DNA from: Cryptomeria japonica
Lineage: Eukaryota > Streptophyta > Pinopsida > Cupressales > Cupressaceae
Direction of reading: 5' to 3'
Assembly: GCF_030272615.1 (NCBI RefSeq)
Contig: NC_081414.1
Coordinates: forward strand, 46,864,501 to 46,928,500
Length of the DNA: 64,000 nt
Of the stretch, positions 1-11,954 are shown one piece after another (the first letter of the stretch is position 1; each line of letters starts with the position of its first letter). The notes beneath the pieces were generated by a model. That model was not told the DNA's origin, made no database searches, and saw only the letters and a list, made by a program, of their open reading frames with translations. The translations under genes were made by a program, and so were the position numbers.

Positions 1-103
1 ACTCCTTGTTATCTTGCTCCTAATTGTTCCCCTCTTTCATGTTTCATGTACTTTACCATGAGTATTTGCATAGGCTCATACTCTTTTTAAAGTGGGAGCT
101 AAA
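1..103 (+). other. Non-coding remnant ending in a polypurine-like tract
   Basis: No reading frame of interest is visible. The last 15 bases (89-103, AAAGTGGGAGCTAAA) look like a plus-strand primer tract and sit directly before a TG that could open an LTR. This suggests the 3' internal end of an old LTR retrotransposon. A very similar tract precedes a TG at 20054. Confidence 0.35.
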
Positions 104-444
104 TGTAGCATCGTAAATTGTCACTAGTACAATTTACACCTCATGTTTGTGCTCCTACTTTAGCGTGTTCTATCCCCATCTCCTCTCTAGGTTTAATTTT
201 TTCTTATTATCCAACTTTGATGTCATGTACAACCTATTGTGGGTCCCACTAAGGGGTGGGTACCCACCTCCCTGACACCTTATTTTGGTCCCCTTTGTAG
301 TGGGACCAAAGTGTGGTATGTCTTGGTCTGAACCATGGATCCCTAAAATGCCATGCTCCCCCTCAAAGGAGCCCCAATTTTGAAATGAGGTAGGTGTTGT
401 ATCTCGCTAGAAAGAATTGTTCCCTGTGGCTATACATGACTATT
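104..444 (+). repeat. Old LTR (O1), left part, split by the G1 insertion
   Basis: The segment starts TGTAGCATCG after a purine-rich tract and has no coding frame. It stops at the CTATT target duplication of G1 and appears to resume at 14988, where a TATATAAAG box (15025-15033) follows. I infer that both parts are one LTR cut by G1. No partner LTR is in the window, so the boundary calls are tentative. Confidence 0.4.
440..444. repeat. Target-site duplication of G1, left copy (CTATT)
   Basis: CTATT at 440-444 is repeated exactly at 14983-14987, directly outside the two LTRs of G1. This 5-bp duplication fixes the element ends and shows that G1 is a complete insertion. Confidence 0.9.
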
Positions 445-1214
445 TGATGCAGGAGCATCCTTGGTTCTTGGCAATCTTGCATCAACCAAAAATATTTCCA
501 TTCTATTTTGCTTTTTGTTTTGCAGTTTCAACATTTCATTATGCATTTTCTAGCATTGGCTGACCGGATCTTGAGGAGTTGGGTTTTTCTTGAGGACTTG
601 ATCATCTTCCTTATACCCAAACCACAGAGCATTTGGATAATTTTCCGGCAAGTTATCACTATCGGTTTTTGAGACAGTTTTCTGGTACCGATTGCCTAGA
701 CCTATTTTCATTTGTGATCTATTGGATCCCATATGTAGCTTGTGGAGCTCTAGGCATTGAATTCAATGTTCCTTGGCATGTGGCTGACCTTCCCTTTGAT
801 CTACACTTCATCCTTTGGATTTTTCAGAGGAATTTCTTTGGCAGAGACCGGCCTTATTATTTTTACACGTTAGGTCTTGTTCTTCAGCATTTGATCCCTT
901 TTTGGGCCAATCAAATCCCCTTGGATCATATAAATCATTGTAATTGAGAATTAGAATGTAGATCAAAGAAGAAGCTAGATCTTAAGATTTGAGGTCCTAG
1001 TTGTGACCTACTATGTAATTGAGCATGTTCTAGCAGGCCAATGAGTTAGTTTCTATAACCCAGATGTTACTGGTTGATTGTAATCAGTTTTCATGATATG
1101 GTTCATTCTATTCAGCATTGCCTCCATCATATCCTTTTGTTTCCATTGTGTTTACTCTTGCTAACCAGTCCAGATTGATCTCTTTGAGGTCCCTCCTAAC
1201 TAGTGACTATACCA
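445..1214 (+). repeat. G1 5' LTR (770 bp)
   Basis: It begins TGATGCAGGAGC and ends in ACCA two bases before the primer site. It aligns along its whole length with 14212-14982. A TATAAAT box at 929-935, with a CCAAT motif about 25 bases upstream, marks the likely promoter. Related but diverged LTRs belong to G2 and G3 on the other strand near 58-62 kb. Confidence 0.92.
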
Positions 1215-1216
1215 AG

Positions 1217-1227
1217 TGGTATCAGAG
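1217..1227 (+). other. G1 primer-binding site, initiator tRNA-Met
   Basis: TGGTATCAGAG is complementary to the 3' end of plant initiator methionine tRNA. It lies two bases after the LTR end, where minus-strand synthesis would be primed. Confidence 0.92.
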
Positions 1228-1323
1228 TGACCTTTCATTCCGGAGATTGCGTTGTCTTGAGAATTTAGTTGTAGGGTGGTGGACTATGGATCCGACCTGT
1301 AGCTATAGAGGACTGGTGTGAAG

Positions 1324-1491
1324 ATGACGCAAAGAGGAAATAGGAATGGTGGAGTGCATGGGAATGCAAACCCTGTTGTGATGGAAATGTTGTGAGGAAT
1401 TGCAGCGTGGTTGGAAGCCGTTGAGACAACCTAGAGAAGAGGCCGACATATTGAAGATGTGAGTGAAGATGAAGGGGAAGAAGCCCTGGCT
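1324..1491 (+). pseudogene. G1 gag, N-terminal fragment
   Basis: The first ATG after the primer site is at 1324 (MTQRGNRNGG). The frame contains a TGA and a TAG, then an acidic stretch (EDVSEDEGEEALA), and is cut by copia A at 1492. The rest of gag resumes at 9000. The N-terminal position and acidic linker fit gag of this class, but this piece alone has no diagnostic domain. Confidence 0.6.
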
Positions 1492-1526
1492 TGATAACTC
1501 AATGATGAACAGTGAGTACCAAACCG

Positions 1527-1554
1527 GTACTGAGAGGGCAGGGTGAATCAGTAC
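1527..1554 (-). promoter_or_regulatory. C-rich-loop hairpin near the LTR end, copia A
   Basis: The arms GTACTGA (1527-1533) and TCAGTAC (1548-1554) are perfect inverted repeats around a loop that reads TTCACCCTGCCCTC in element sense. It lies 35 bases before the LTR 3' end, so it would be in the 5' leader RNA. In the other LTR (about 7485-7515) one arm is degraded and the loop is a long G run on the + strand. Function is inferred only. Confidence 0.55.
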
Positions 1555-2854
1555 AGGTACAAAAACTTTTCCTGAACTAGTTTGACTACAAACAGTGAAC
1601 TTGAGTGATAATTACTAACACCGGTCATAAACCAAAATACTACCGGTTAAGCACAATGAGACTGTGAAAGATATAAACCAAAAACACTTATCTTACCACA
1701 CAACCTACACCCTCATTTCCACATTATCCTTGTGCATAAACAGATATTCTATCATCAAAAATATAATAACATGCTAGATCAACATGATTCACCACTTGAC
1801 AGAAAACAACAAAGCATCACATGAAAAAGACATCACATATAACACACATATTTTTCACGTGGAAACCCAACTGGGAAAAACCATGGTGGGGATGAATACA
1901 CACAAGTCTTTTTTGAACTCTTTAGAAGTCCACTCTGTTAGGAGTCTAGTCCAGTTAAAGACTGTTACAACAGGTTCTGTTAGGAACCGATCCTGATAGG
2001 GATCACCCGGTTAAGGGATGGCTAGAATACTTGGTTAAGGGTTATACCCTATTAAAGGTTACCTTGTTAGAGGATTTTATGAACTCAATGGCTTTGAGTC
2101 ACCCTGTTAAAGGATTTACAACAAGCTGGTTAAAGCTACCCTATTAAGGGATTTTCCAATTGTTGAAGTGATTAGAGATCAACAGGTATTACAATGATCT
2201 GGTAATAGCACTCAATGCCAATGCATACCTGCTTTAGTTCCTTTCTTCTGCATACACACTCTGCAGGTATCAACCCTCTTATCTGGTTTGGCAAGAATCG
2301 TGTATCTTTGCACTTAGATACACACACAACATTTGCCAACAACTTCAACATGAAACACAACATTGACCTTATAGGAAACAAATAGGTCAATAACATAAAC
2401 CCTAAACCCTAAACATTTAGGTTGATAAATTCATTCGATTCAATCCTGACCATTGAACACTTTGCATTTGAATACAATGGTCTTGAACAGATCTCAAGAC
2501 ATTCTCCATCATTCATTCTTCACTGCTTCTTGGAGGTGATAACCCATCACATGTTCTCCACCATTTGCAGAGACTTCGCATATTCCTGAGGTAGATAGGA
2601 TCAATCTCCTTCATACAAGATCCTTCATGTGCATGAGGTTGATGTGGCAACATGATCTGATCTCCATTACAATGCTAACTCATCACACAATGCCATCGGT
2701 TGAATCACACAGGCTCGAAACACTTCAACTGAAAACCCTGAAGCTAAGACTACCAACCGGTAGTCATACCATATTAAACTACTTCACCTTTTGCACATAT
2801 ACCGGTTCTCAAATTTATACCAGTTCATGTTGCCAGTTGCTTAACTTCAATAAA

Positions 2855-2985
2855 CCAGTTCACTCTTTAGCATATTACCGGTTCTCTCTTCAGCATATTA
2901 CTGGTTCACTCTTAATCATATTATCGGTTCACTCTTTAGCATATTACCGGTTCTCGCTTTAGCATATTACTGGTTCATTCTTTTA
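2855..2985. repeat. Degenerate minisatellite in the copia A LTR
   Basis: About five copies of a unit near 24 bases, core CACTCTTTAGCATATTACCGG, lie in tandem with substitutions. The counterpart in the other LTR is at about 8803-8940. It is part of the LTR U3 side in element sense. Confidence 0.75.
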
Positions 2986-3048
2986 GCATATTGACATCAA
3001 TGACAACACAATATCATCATGTCAACATATTCTGCACATATGCCAACA

Positions 3049-3060
3049 ATCTCCCCCTTT
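3049..3060 (-). other. Copia A polypurine tract
   Basis: In element sense AAAGGGGGAGAT abuts the TGTTGG start of the 3' LTR. The identical tract is used by elements B and C. It primes plus-strand synthesis. Confidence 0.9.
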
Positions 3061-3293
3061 GGCATTGATGGCAATATACAAAGATATCTCTCTTTCTACA
3101 TCACATCTTCTCCTTAATACTACAGATATCTTCTCCACTTCACATCTTCTCCCCCTTTGACAACAATGCCAAAGTAGAGGCATGAGCTTCTCTGTTCCAC
3201 TATGATGCTCCCCCTAAGGAGTAGCATCCTTCAACACATCAATCCTGAAAAGATATAGCAAAGTAAGATCTGACTGATGTGGAGCACAAACCT

Positions 3294-6200
3294 TTAGATT
3301 ACCTCTTGAATGGGAAGCACCCCTAATTCACCTCTTAGATAGGTAAAGGTAGCCTTCGGTAGAGGCTTGGTGAATATGTCTGCTAACTGCTCCTTACTGG
3401 AAACATGTTCCAATCCCACCTCTTTGTTATGAACCTTTTCCCTCAAGAAATGATACTTGAGTTCAAAGTGCTTGGTTCTAGCATGTAAAATTGGATTCTT
3501 GGAAATGTTAATTGCACTTGTATTGTCACAATATATACTTACCGATTCAGATATAGGAACTTTGAAGACATTCAATACATGCTTCATCCAAATAGTCTGG
3601 GTGTAGTTCATAAAAGCTGCAACATACTCCACTTCTGCTATAGATTGAGAGATATAACTCTGTTTTTTACTCATCCATGAGACCAGTCTACCACCGAGAA
3701 AGAATGAATGACCAGTTGTGCTCTTCCAGTCATCCACATTACAAGCCCAATCAGCATCTATGAACACTTTCAAATTGAAATCATCATTGTATGGATACCA
3801 TAATCCATAGTCAATAGTTCCCTTCAGATATCTAATAATCCGCTTGACTGCTACCAAGTGGGATTCTCTTGGGCTTTGTTGAAACCGAGCAATAATACCC
3901 ACTGCATGTGCAATGTCCGATCTGCTATGCACTACATAATGCAACTTACCAATCATTGATCAGTATTCCTTCTCATTTACCAATGCCGAGTCATCCTCTT
4001 TTGATAGTTTACAACCGGTCACCATTGGTGTACCAACCAGTTTGTTGTCTTCCATTCCAAAGGTCTTCAACACCTCTTTGACATACTTGGACTGAGTAAT
4101 AAAGATTTCATCTTTCATTTGCTGAATCTGCAGTCCAATGAAGAACTTAATCTCCCCTATGAGTGAAATCTCAAAATCCTTTTTCATCTCATCTGCAAAT
4201 TCATGACTCATCTTGTCATCTCCACCAAAGATTATGTCATCAACAAATACTTCACAGATCAGAATCTGATCTCCTTCTGATTTCAAGTAGACATTGCTAT
4301 CTTCACTTGTTCTTTCAAATCCAATCTTCACAAGATGGGAGTGCAAGCATTCATACCATGCTCTAGGTGTCTGCTTCAATCCATACAAGGCTTTATGTAG
4401 CCTACACACCATGTCACTATCTTTTGATAGGGCAAACTCATCTGGTTGCTTTATATACACTTTCTCTTCAAGTATTCCATTTAGAAATGAAGATTTTACA
4501 TCCATTTGGTATACCTTGAATTCTTTAAAAGTTGCATATGCAAGAAGCATACGAACTCCTTCCAATCTTGCTACTGGAGGAAAGGTTTCTTCATAGTCTT
4601 CTCCTTCTTCTTGGGCATATCCTTTACATACTAGTCTGGCTTTGTTCCTTACCACTGTGCCATCCTCATTCAATTTATTTTTGAAGATCCATTTGGTTCC
4701 AATGACATTTTTATGCTCTGGTCTGGGTACCAAAGACCATGTACCAATCTTCTCTATCTGATCAAGTTCCTCTTCCATTGCCTTGATCCAGTCTTCATAT
4801 TTATGTGCCTCTTTGAATGATTTAGGCTCAAATTCAGAGATCATACATGAGTTTTCTCTGACCTTTCTTCTTGTAAGAATTCTTGCATCTTTGTCTCCTA
4901 TGATCTGCTTCGAATCATGATTGAGTTTTACATACCTAGGTATATTCTTAATAGATTCCTCTTGCTTGTCTTCTTCATCCTCATCTTCATCAGCATCAAC
5001 ATCCACCGGTGTAGGAGCACAATTACTGGTACTGGGCTGATTTGCAACCAGTTCCCAGAAGGTTACTACCGGTTCACCTCCTACATGCTCTCTACCAGTT
5101 TCCTCAGGTTTCTCAAAGTTTTCATCAACCCTAACATTGATGCTTTCAACAATTCTTTGAGTCCTATTGTTGAAACATTTGAGAGCTTTGCTCTTTGTGG
5201 AATACCCTAGGAATATTCCCTCATCACATTTAGCATCAAACTTGCTCTAATGTTCACTCCTCTTGATATAACATTTACTACCAAACACTCTAAAGTAGCT
5301 TACCACTGGTGTCTTACTGGTCCAGTACTCATAAGGAGTCTTATCCTTTCCTTTCTTGATGAGTACCTAGTTCATTATGTAGACTGCAGTGCTCACCGCT
5401 TATCTCCAAAAGGTGTGAGCAACCTTTCCTTGAATTAGCATGGTTCTAGCCGCTTCAACCACAATCTAGTTGTTCCTCTCTGCTAAGTCATTCTGTTGTG
5501 GAGTCTAGGGGGTAGACAGTTGCCTCTTGCTGCCATTCTCTTCACAATATTTGTTGAATTCACTGGAAGTGAATTCTCCTCCTTGATCAGTTCTAAGGCA
5601 TTTGATTCTTCTACCACTTTCCTTCTCTACTGGTGCTCTGAAAGCTTTGAACTTTCCAAATGCTTCAGACGTGTCCTTTAAGAATGTGACCCACATCATT
5701 CTTGACCAATCATTTGTAAGAATCATAAAATACCTATCTCCCTGCACACTCCTAATTTTCATAGGACCACACAAATCAATATGCACAAGATCAAGTAAAT
5801 TGTCTGCAGTGAAAGATTTACCTTTGAAAGTTGAGGAAGACATTTTCCCTAGTTGACACTCTCTGCACAAAGGATTTTTCCGTTTTCTCAACGTTGACGA
5901 TCCTCTAACTACCTTGATCTTACTGGCCTTCACAATATTGTCAAAGTTTACATGGTAGAGTCTCTTATGCCATATCTAGTTGTCTTCAAACTTAGCCATA
6001 AGACATGTACTGACATTAGCATTTAGCTGAAATAGGTTACCTTTGGTCTGCATACTGATAGCCATCAGTTCACCACTCTTTCCTTTGATTTTGCACACTC
6101 CATTTTTGAATTCCAAAGTGAGTCCATTATTATTCAGTTGAGAAACACTCAAAAAGTTGTGCCTTAGACCTTCTACCCAATACACATTGTTAGCACTCCT

Positions 6201-7385
6201 TCTTCCATTCAGAGAGATGAACCCTCTGCCTTTTACCATACATGGTGCATCATTACCAAAATGAACCACACCACCATCATACTCTTCCAAAGAAAGAAAC
6301 TTACTTCGGTCACTAGTCATATACTGAGAACAGCCACTGTCAATAATCCACTCATTGGAATTATCAAAGTGGGAGACAAGACCCTTCTTGTCTGACACAT
6401 TTTCCTTGACTAATACAAACACAATATCCTCATTTTCTTCATCTTCTGATTCCTCATTAGTGACACCTTCACCAACTGCTACAAAACAGTTTCTCTGGTT
6501 TCCTCCTTTGAACTTCTTGAACTTTTTTGGTTTGTCCTTGCTATCACCATTAGGATAGTTTACAACAATGTGTCCTATCCGGTTACAAGAGAAGCATTTC
6601 AAAGGAAGCTTACCTATTTATTTACCGGTTCCCTTAGGAAGTCTCTTGGCAAGAAGAGCTTCAAATTCCATCAGGATTTCCTCATCATCCATTTCTTTGC
6701 TCTATCTTGGTTCACCACTGGTACTAGCTTTTTTGCCTTTTCTAGATGGTGCAGCAGATGCTCTAAAGGTTGATTTAGTCTTCTGAACACTGCCATCAAA
6801 ACTATTTAGCTCATAGGCTGTCAACTTTGCAATGATGGAGTCTAGGAACACCTTAGTCTTGTCTATTGACCTCAACTCTTTAATAGAAGCAACCCTTATT
6901 GCATAGACCGGTAATAAGGATCTCAAAAATTTTCTAACAACAGTGGAATCTTCCATTTTACCACCTGCACTCTTGATATCTCCAACAATATTTTTGATTC
7001 TTATTTCATATTGTTGAATGGTCTCTCCTTCAACCATCCACATGCCTTCAAACTTTCCTTTAAGGCTTTCTTCTTTAGCTTGCTTCACATGCTCATCACC
7101 ACCATAGATATTCTCAAGAGTATCCCATACTTCTTTAGGATTCTCTTTGTCCTAAACATCAATAAACTCAATGTCAGATAAACTACTGATTAGGGCTTCC
7201 ATGACTTTCCCATTCTCCTGAATCTCTCTCTTTTGGTCATCAGTGAGAGTACCAGTAGGGATAACATAAACATTCTCAACATAGCTCCAATGTTTAGCAC
7301 CCATGCTTCTGATGTATATCTTCATTCTGTCCTTCCATATTTTAAAGTTATCTCTATTGAACTTTGGACCTTCCCTTTTCATCAT
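3294..7385 (-). pseudogene. Copia A gag-pol polyprotein, inactivated
   Basis: Translation starts at the ATG ending at 7385 (MMKREGPKFNR). Domains in order: gag of the UBN2 type (7385-6700); a zinc knuckle CFSCNRIGHIVVNY near 6600 whose last Cys is Tyr; protease with DSGCS near 6340; integrase with an HHCC-type region and the D-D-E core (about 5980-5300); reverse transcriptase with FVDDIIF near 4230-4250; RNase H with DADW and the C-terminal ADIFTKPL motif (about 3340-3760). In-frame stops occur for example at 7152-7154, 6702-6704, 5976-5978 (TAG where B has TGG), 5505-5507 (TAG where B has CAG) and 3960. The last stop is TAA at 3294-3296. No functional product is expected. Confidence 0.9.
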
Positions 7386-7443
7386 TACAATAGGATCTTT
7401 CCCTCAAGCGGTTAAGCTTACAACACAGAGGACCTAGAGGATG

Positions 7444-7454
7444 CTCTGATACCA
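7444..7454 (-). other. Copia A primer-binding site, initiator tRNA-Met
   Basis: The + strand reads CTCTGATACCA, so in element sense TGGTATCAGAG lies two bases after the 5' LTR. It is the same primer as G1, B and the tandem chromovirus use. Confidence 0.92.
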
Positions 7455-7456
7455 AT

Positions 7457-8999
7457 TGATAGCTCAATGATGAACAATGAGTACCAAACCGGTACTGAGA
7501 GGGGGGGGGGGGTGAAACAATATAGGTACAAAAACTTTTCCTGAACCATTTTGACTGCAAATAGTGAACTTGACTGGCAATTACTAACACCGGTCATAAA
7601 CCAAAATACTACCAGTTAAGCACAATGAGACTGTGAAAGATATAAACCAGAAACACTTATCTTACCACACAACCTACACCCTCATTTCCACATTATCCTT
7701 GTACATAAACATATATTCTATCATCAAAAATATAATAACATGCTAGATCAACATGATTCACCGCTTGACAAAAAACAACAAAGCATCACATGAAAAAGAC
7801 ATCACATATGACACACATATTTTTCACATGGAAACCCAACTGGGAAAAACCATGGTGGGGATGAATACCCACAAGTTGTTTTTGAACTCTTTAGAAGTCC
7901 ACTCTGTTAGGAGCCTAGTCCGGTTAAAGACTGTTACAATAGGTTATGTTAGGAACGGATCCTGTTAGGGATCACCTGGTTAAGGGATGGCTAGAATACC
8001 TGGTTAAGGGTTAAACCCTGTTAAAGGTTACCTTGTTAGAGGATTTTATGAACTCAATGGCTTTGAGTCACCCTGTTAAAAGATTTACAGCAAGCTGGTT
8101 AAAGCTACCTTGTTAAGGGATTTTCCAACTGTTGAAGTGATTAGAGATCAACAGGTATTACAATGATCTAGTAATAGCACTCAATGCCAATGCAGACCCA
8201 CTTTAGTTCCTTTCTTCTGCATACACACTCTACAGGTATCAACCCTCTTATCTGGTCTGGTAAGAATCATGTTTCTTTGCACTTAGATACACACACAACA
8301 TTTGCCAACAACTTCAACATGAAACACAACATAGACCTTATAGGAAACAGATAGGTCAGTAACATAAACCCTAAACCCTAAATATTTAGGTTGATAAATT
8401 TAGTCAGTTCAATCCTGACCATTGAACACTTTGCATTTTAATACAACAGTCTTGAACAGATCTCAAGACATTCTCCATCATTCATTGTTCACCGCTTATT
8501 AGAGGTGACAACCCATCACATGTTCTCCACCATTTGTAGAGACTTCGCACATTCTCGAGGTAGATAGGATCAATCTACTTCATGCAAGATCCTTCACGTG
8601 CATGAGGCTGACGTGGCAACATGACCTAATCTCCATTACAATGCTAACTCATCACACAATGCCATCGGTTGAATCACACAGGCTCAAAACACTTCAACCA
8701 GAAACCCTGAACCTGACACTACCAACCGGTAGTCATACCATATTAAATCACTTCACCTTTTACACATATACTGGTTCACGTTTCTAGTTGCTTAACTTCA
8801 ATAAGCCTGTTCACTCTTCATCATATTACTGGTTCACTCTTCAGCATATTACTGATTCTCTCTTCAGCATATTACCGGTTCACTCTTTAGCATAATACCA
8901 GTTCTCTCTTCATCATATTACCGGTTCATTCTTTCAGCATATTGACATCAATGACAACACAATATCATCATGTCAACATATTCTGCACATATGCCAACA
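7457..8999 (-). repeat. Copia A 5' LTR (1543 bp)
   Basis: It pairs with 1492-3048. The G run at about 7498-7512 is much longer than in the 3' copy (GAGAGGGCAGGGTGAA). It carries two CCCTAAA units near 8367, too few to be telomeric. Confidence 0.9.
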
Positions 9000-9964
9000 C
9001 AACTAAACAAGTAAACCCACCAGTGATTGATCCAGATGAAGAAAGGTTCTTAAGGGTTTTGAGTAGGGCAAATACTAAACCTCATTTTACCTCACCGGAA
9101 TATGATGGAAAGTTGGATTCGGATAAATTGATGGATTGGATCTCGAAGATGGAGAAATATTTTGATTTTGAGAGCATCACAAAAGAAAGAAAGGTGAATT
9201 ATGCCTATACCTAGTTGAAAGGTCATGCATCTCTTTGGTGGGAGCATTTGCAGGTTGATAGATAGAGAAGAGGTAAAGAGAAGATCAAGACATGAGATCG
9301 GATGGTTGCTAAGTTGAAATCAAAATTTATGCCAGCTGACTATCGAGTGAATCTATTCCATAAGTTGGAGAATTTGAAGTAGGAGGAATCTAGTGTGAAG
9401 GAGTATACCAAAGCTTTCTACAAGTTGAATATCAGATCCAGACATGGTGATGATGAAGTTGAACAAGTTGCAAGATATTTGAATGGATTGTGGATGTCTA
9501 TACAAGATGAACTCAGATTGATCAAGTTGCAGAGTGTTGAAGAAGCTTACCAGTATGCCCTAAAAGCAGAAGAAAAACTAAACAAAAGACATGAGCAGAG
9601 ACAGAGAGGAAGAGGTGGAAGGTTTTCCGAAGGAAGATTTCAAGGAGGAAGAGGATATATATGAGGAAGAGGAACCTGTATGGATCAGACCAAGGACAAG
9701 GAAGTAAGCAAAGAAGGTAATTCATACTAGAAGGATGATAGAAATTTCTACCAAAGAAGAGAACCTGATGGTTACCAGAATGAGAATTTTGGAAAAGATG
9801 ATAGAAGACAAGATAAGAGAGTGTTTAGAGGAACTTTCTATAAGTGTGGAGGAGAAGGATATTATGCGTTCGAGTGTTAGAAGGCATAGAATACCGAGAG
9901 AACAACAATTATGGAAGAAAGCACCACCAGATCAATTAATAAACCAGAATATGGAGAACTGTTG
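9000..9964 (+). pseudogene. G1 gag, main part with zinc knuckle remnant
   Basis: The frame reads PPVIDPDEERFLRVL then a retrotransposon gag domain with WISKMEKYFDF (about 9135-9170) and LWWEHLQ (9235-9255), followed by VEQVARYLNGL and a basic RGRGGRFSEGR stretch. A decayed zinc knuckle (FYKCGGEGYYAFEC, about 9835-9880) has lost its first Cys and its His. Stops include TAG at 9212-9214, TAG in VDR*RRGKE, and TAG in ENLK*EES. Gag would form the particle and bind RNA; this copy cannot. Confidence 0.82.
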
Positions 9965-9984
9965 ATGATGAGGAGAGATTTGTG

Positions 9985-11950
9985 TCATGTACTGAAGAAG
10001 ATGAGGAGCTCTTCCAGAGGAGAAATTTGTTCAAGATCATATGTAAGGTATCCGGTAAGTGTTGAAAAGTTGTTATTGATAGTGGTAGTTCGGATAATAT
10101 TATTTTCAAAGAGACGGTGAATAAGTTGAAGTTGGAAAGATTGAAACACCCTAAGCCTTATCAGATAGTATGGATTCAGGATGATCATAAGCTGTTAGTA
10201 AGTGAGAAATGTTTGGTGAAATTTAAAATTGGGAATTATCATGATGAAGTCTTGTGTGATATTATGCCTATGGATATTTGTCACCTTTTGTTGGGCAGAC
10301 CTTGGTAGTTTGATAGATAGGCAATACATGATGGGAGAAAGAATGCATACACTATTGTGGCCAATGGGATGAAGAAAGCCTTGTTGCACTTGGAGGAGCC
10401 TTTGAAGAGTAAAGTCTGTATGAATGCTAGAATTTGTTTGGTGGATGGAAGGAAATTACTGGATGGAATGAGACATGAGAATGTGTGTTTTTCCTTAGTT
10501 CCTAAGAAGACTGAGAATCCAAAGCATGAAGAAGAACAATCGGAAGAGATAAAAGAGTTGTTGTCAGAGTATGAAGACATAATTACAAATAATGTACCTG
10601 ATGGATTACCACCTGTGATAAGTATCAATCATTGCATGGACCTAGTTCCCAGAGCTAGTTTGCCTAACAAAGCTGCACACTGGATGACACTGGTAGAGAA
10701 TGAAGAGTTGAATAGACAAGTGCAAGAATTGTTGAAGAAAGGATTAATGAGAGAAAGTTCGAGTCCTTGTGCAGTACCAACAATATTAGCACCTAAGAAG
10801 AATGGAGAATGGAGGATGTGTACCGATTCCAGAGAAATAAACAAGATCACAGTGAAATACTGGTTTCCTTTGCCTAGGATGGATGACATAATGGACTGTT
10901 TGAGTGGAGCCAAATACTTTACAAAGATAGACTTGAAGAGTGGATATCATCAGATTAGGATCAAAGAAGGAGATGAGTGGAAGACAACATTCAAGATAAA
11001 TGAAGGACTATATGAATGGTTGGTGATGCCTTTTGGGTTAACTAATGCACCGAGTACTTTCATGAGGCTGATGAATGAGGTATTAAAGAAATTATTGGGT
11101 AATTTTATTATTGTATATTTGGATGAAATTATGATTTTCAGTAAGACAAAAGAGGAGCATTTGTTGCATTTAAGACAAGTTTTGTAGAGGTTGAGAGAAG
11201 AAAAGTTTTTGATAAATCTTAAGAAGTGTACTTTCATGAAGGAAGAGTTATTCTATTTGGGATTTGTGATATTTGAGGATGGTTTGAAGATGGACCCTAA
11301 AAAAGTAAAATCAATTGTTGAATGGCCTACACCGGAAAGCATTGGAGAGGTAAGATCATTTCATGGATTGGCTAGTTTCTACCGAAAGTTCATCAGAAAT
11401 TTCAGTTTAGTTTGTAACCCTATGACTGAGACAATGAGGGGAGAGAGGAAGGATTTCAAGTGGACCACCAGAGCAAACAAAAATTTTGAACTGTTGAAGT
11501 AGAAACTGACTAAGTAGCCTGTGTTAGCTTTATCGGATTTCAACAAAGTATTTCAAGTAGATTGTGATGCAAGTGGAATAGCAATTGGAGCCACATTGAG
11601 TCAGGAAGGGAGAGCAATAGCTTATTTCAGTTAGAAGTTGAATGATGGCCGGAGGAGATATTTAGTGTATGATCAAGAATTTTATGCCATAGTTCAAGCC
11701 TTGAAGAAGTGGAGACATTACTTGTTGCCTAAGGAGTTTGTGTTGTATACTAATCATCAAGCCTTGCAGGATTTGAACAACTAGAGTAAGTTGAATCAAA
11801 GACACATGAGATGGGTATAATTTGTGCAGAGTTACACCTTTGTGTTGAAGCATAGAAGTGGGAAATCTAACAAAGTTGCTAATGCATTGGGTAGAAGAAG
11901 GAAATTGCTGATAGAGATGAGAGTGACAGTATTAGGATTTGAGGAGTTGA
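9985..11950 (+). pseudogene. G1 protease, reverse transcriptase and RNase H, inactivated
   Basis: The protease is seen around 10075-10320 as DSGSSDNI and LLLGRPW. Reverse transcriptase spans about 10680-11340 with APKKNGEWRMCTDSR, KIDLKSGYHQIRI and MPFGLTNAPSTFMR. The catalytic box reads VYLDEIMIF, so YLDD has become YLDE. RNase H follows (about 11500-11950, DCDASG and DQEFYAIVQALKKWRHYLLP). TAG stops fall at 10306-10308 and 10318-10320, where the tandem chromovirus has glutamine, and at 11185-11187, 11500-11502 and 11515-11517. Confidence 0.88.
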
Positions 11951-11954
11951 GGAG

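Larger units (their letters stand above)
1492..3048 (-). repeat. Copia A 3' LTR (1557 bp)
   Basis: In element sense it starts TGTTGGCATATG and ends TGAGTTATCA. It contains the U5 hairpin (arms 1527-1533 and 1548-1554), a minisatellite (2855-2985), and the TGACATCAATGACA motif (2992-3005). It aligns with 7457-8999 with scattered substitutions. Confidence 0.9.
1492..8999 (-). mobile_element. Ty1/copia element A, nested in G1 gag
   Basis: Minus-strand order is LTR (7457-8999), primer site, gag-pol, polypurine tract, LTR (1492-3048). Domain order protease, integrase, reverse transcriptase, RNase H is that of copia. It is complete but coding-dead. The flanking pentamers are TGGCT (1487-1491) and CAACT (9000-9004); they differ at three positions, all transitions, so the target duplication is decayed or the ends are slightly off. 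LTRs of about 1.55 kb are long for copia. Confidence 0.92.

Noticed and set aside
2397-2412. AACCCTAAACCCTAAAC resembles telomere repeats (also near 8367 and 15842)
   Set aside because: Only two units, located inside LTRs; no array.
7444-7460. CTCTGATACCA considered as part of a tRNA gene
   Set aside because: It is the primer-binding site of copia A; no cloverleaf can be formed around it.
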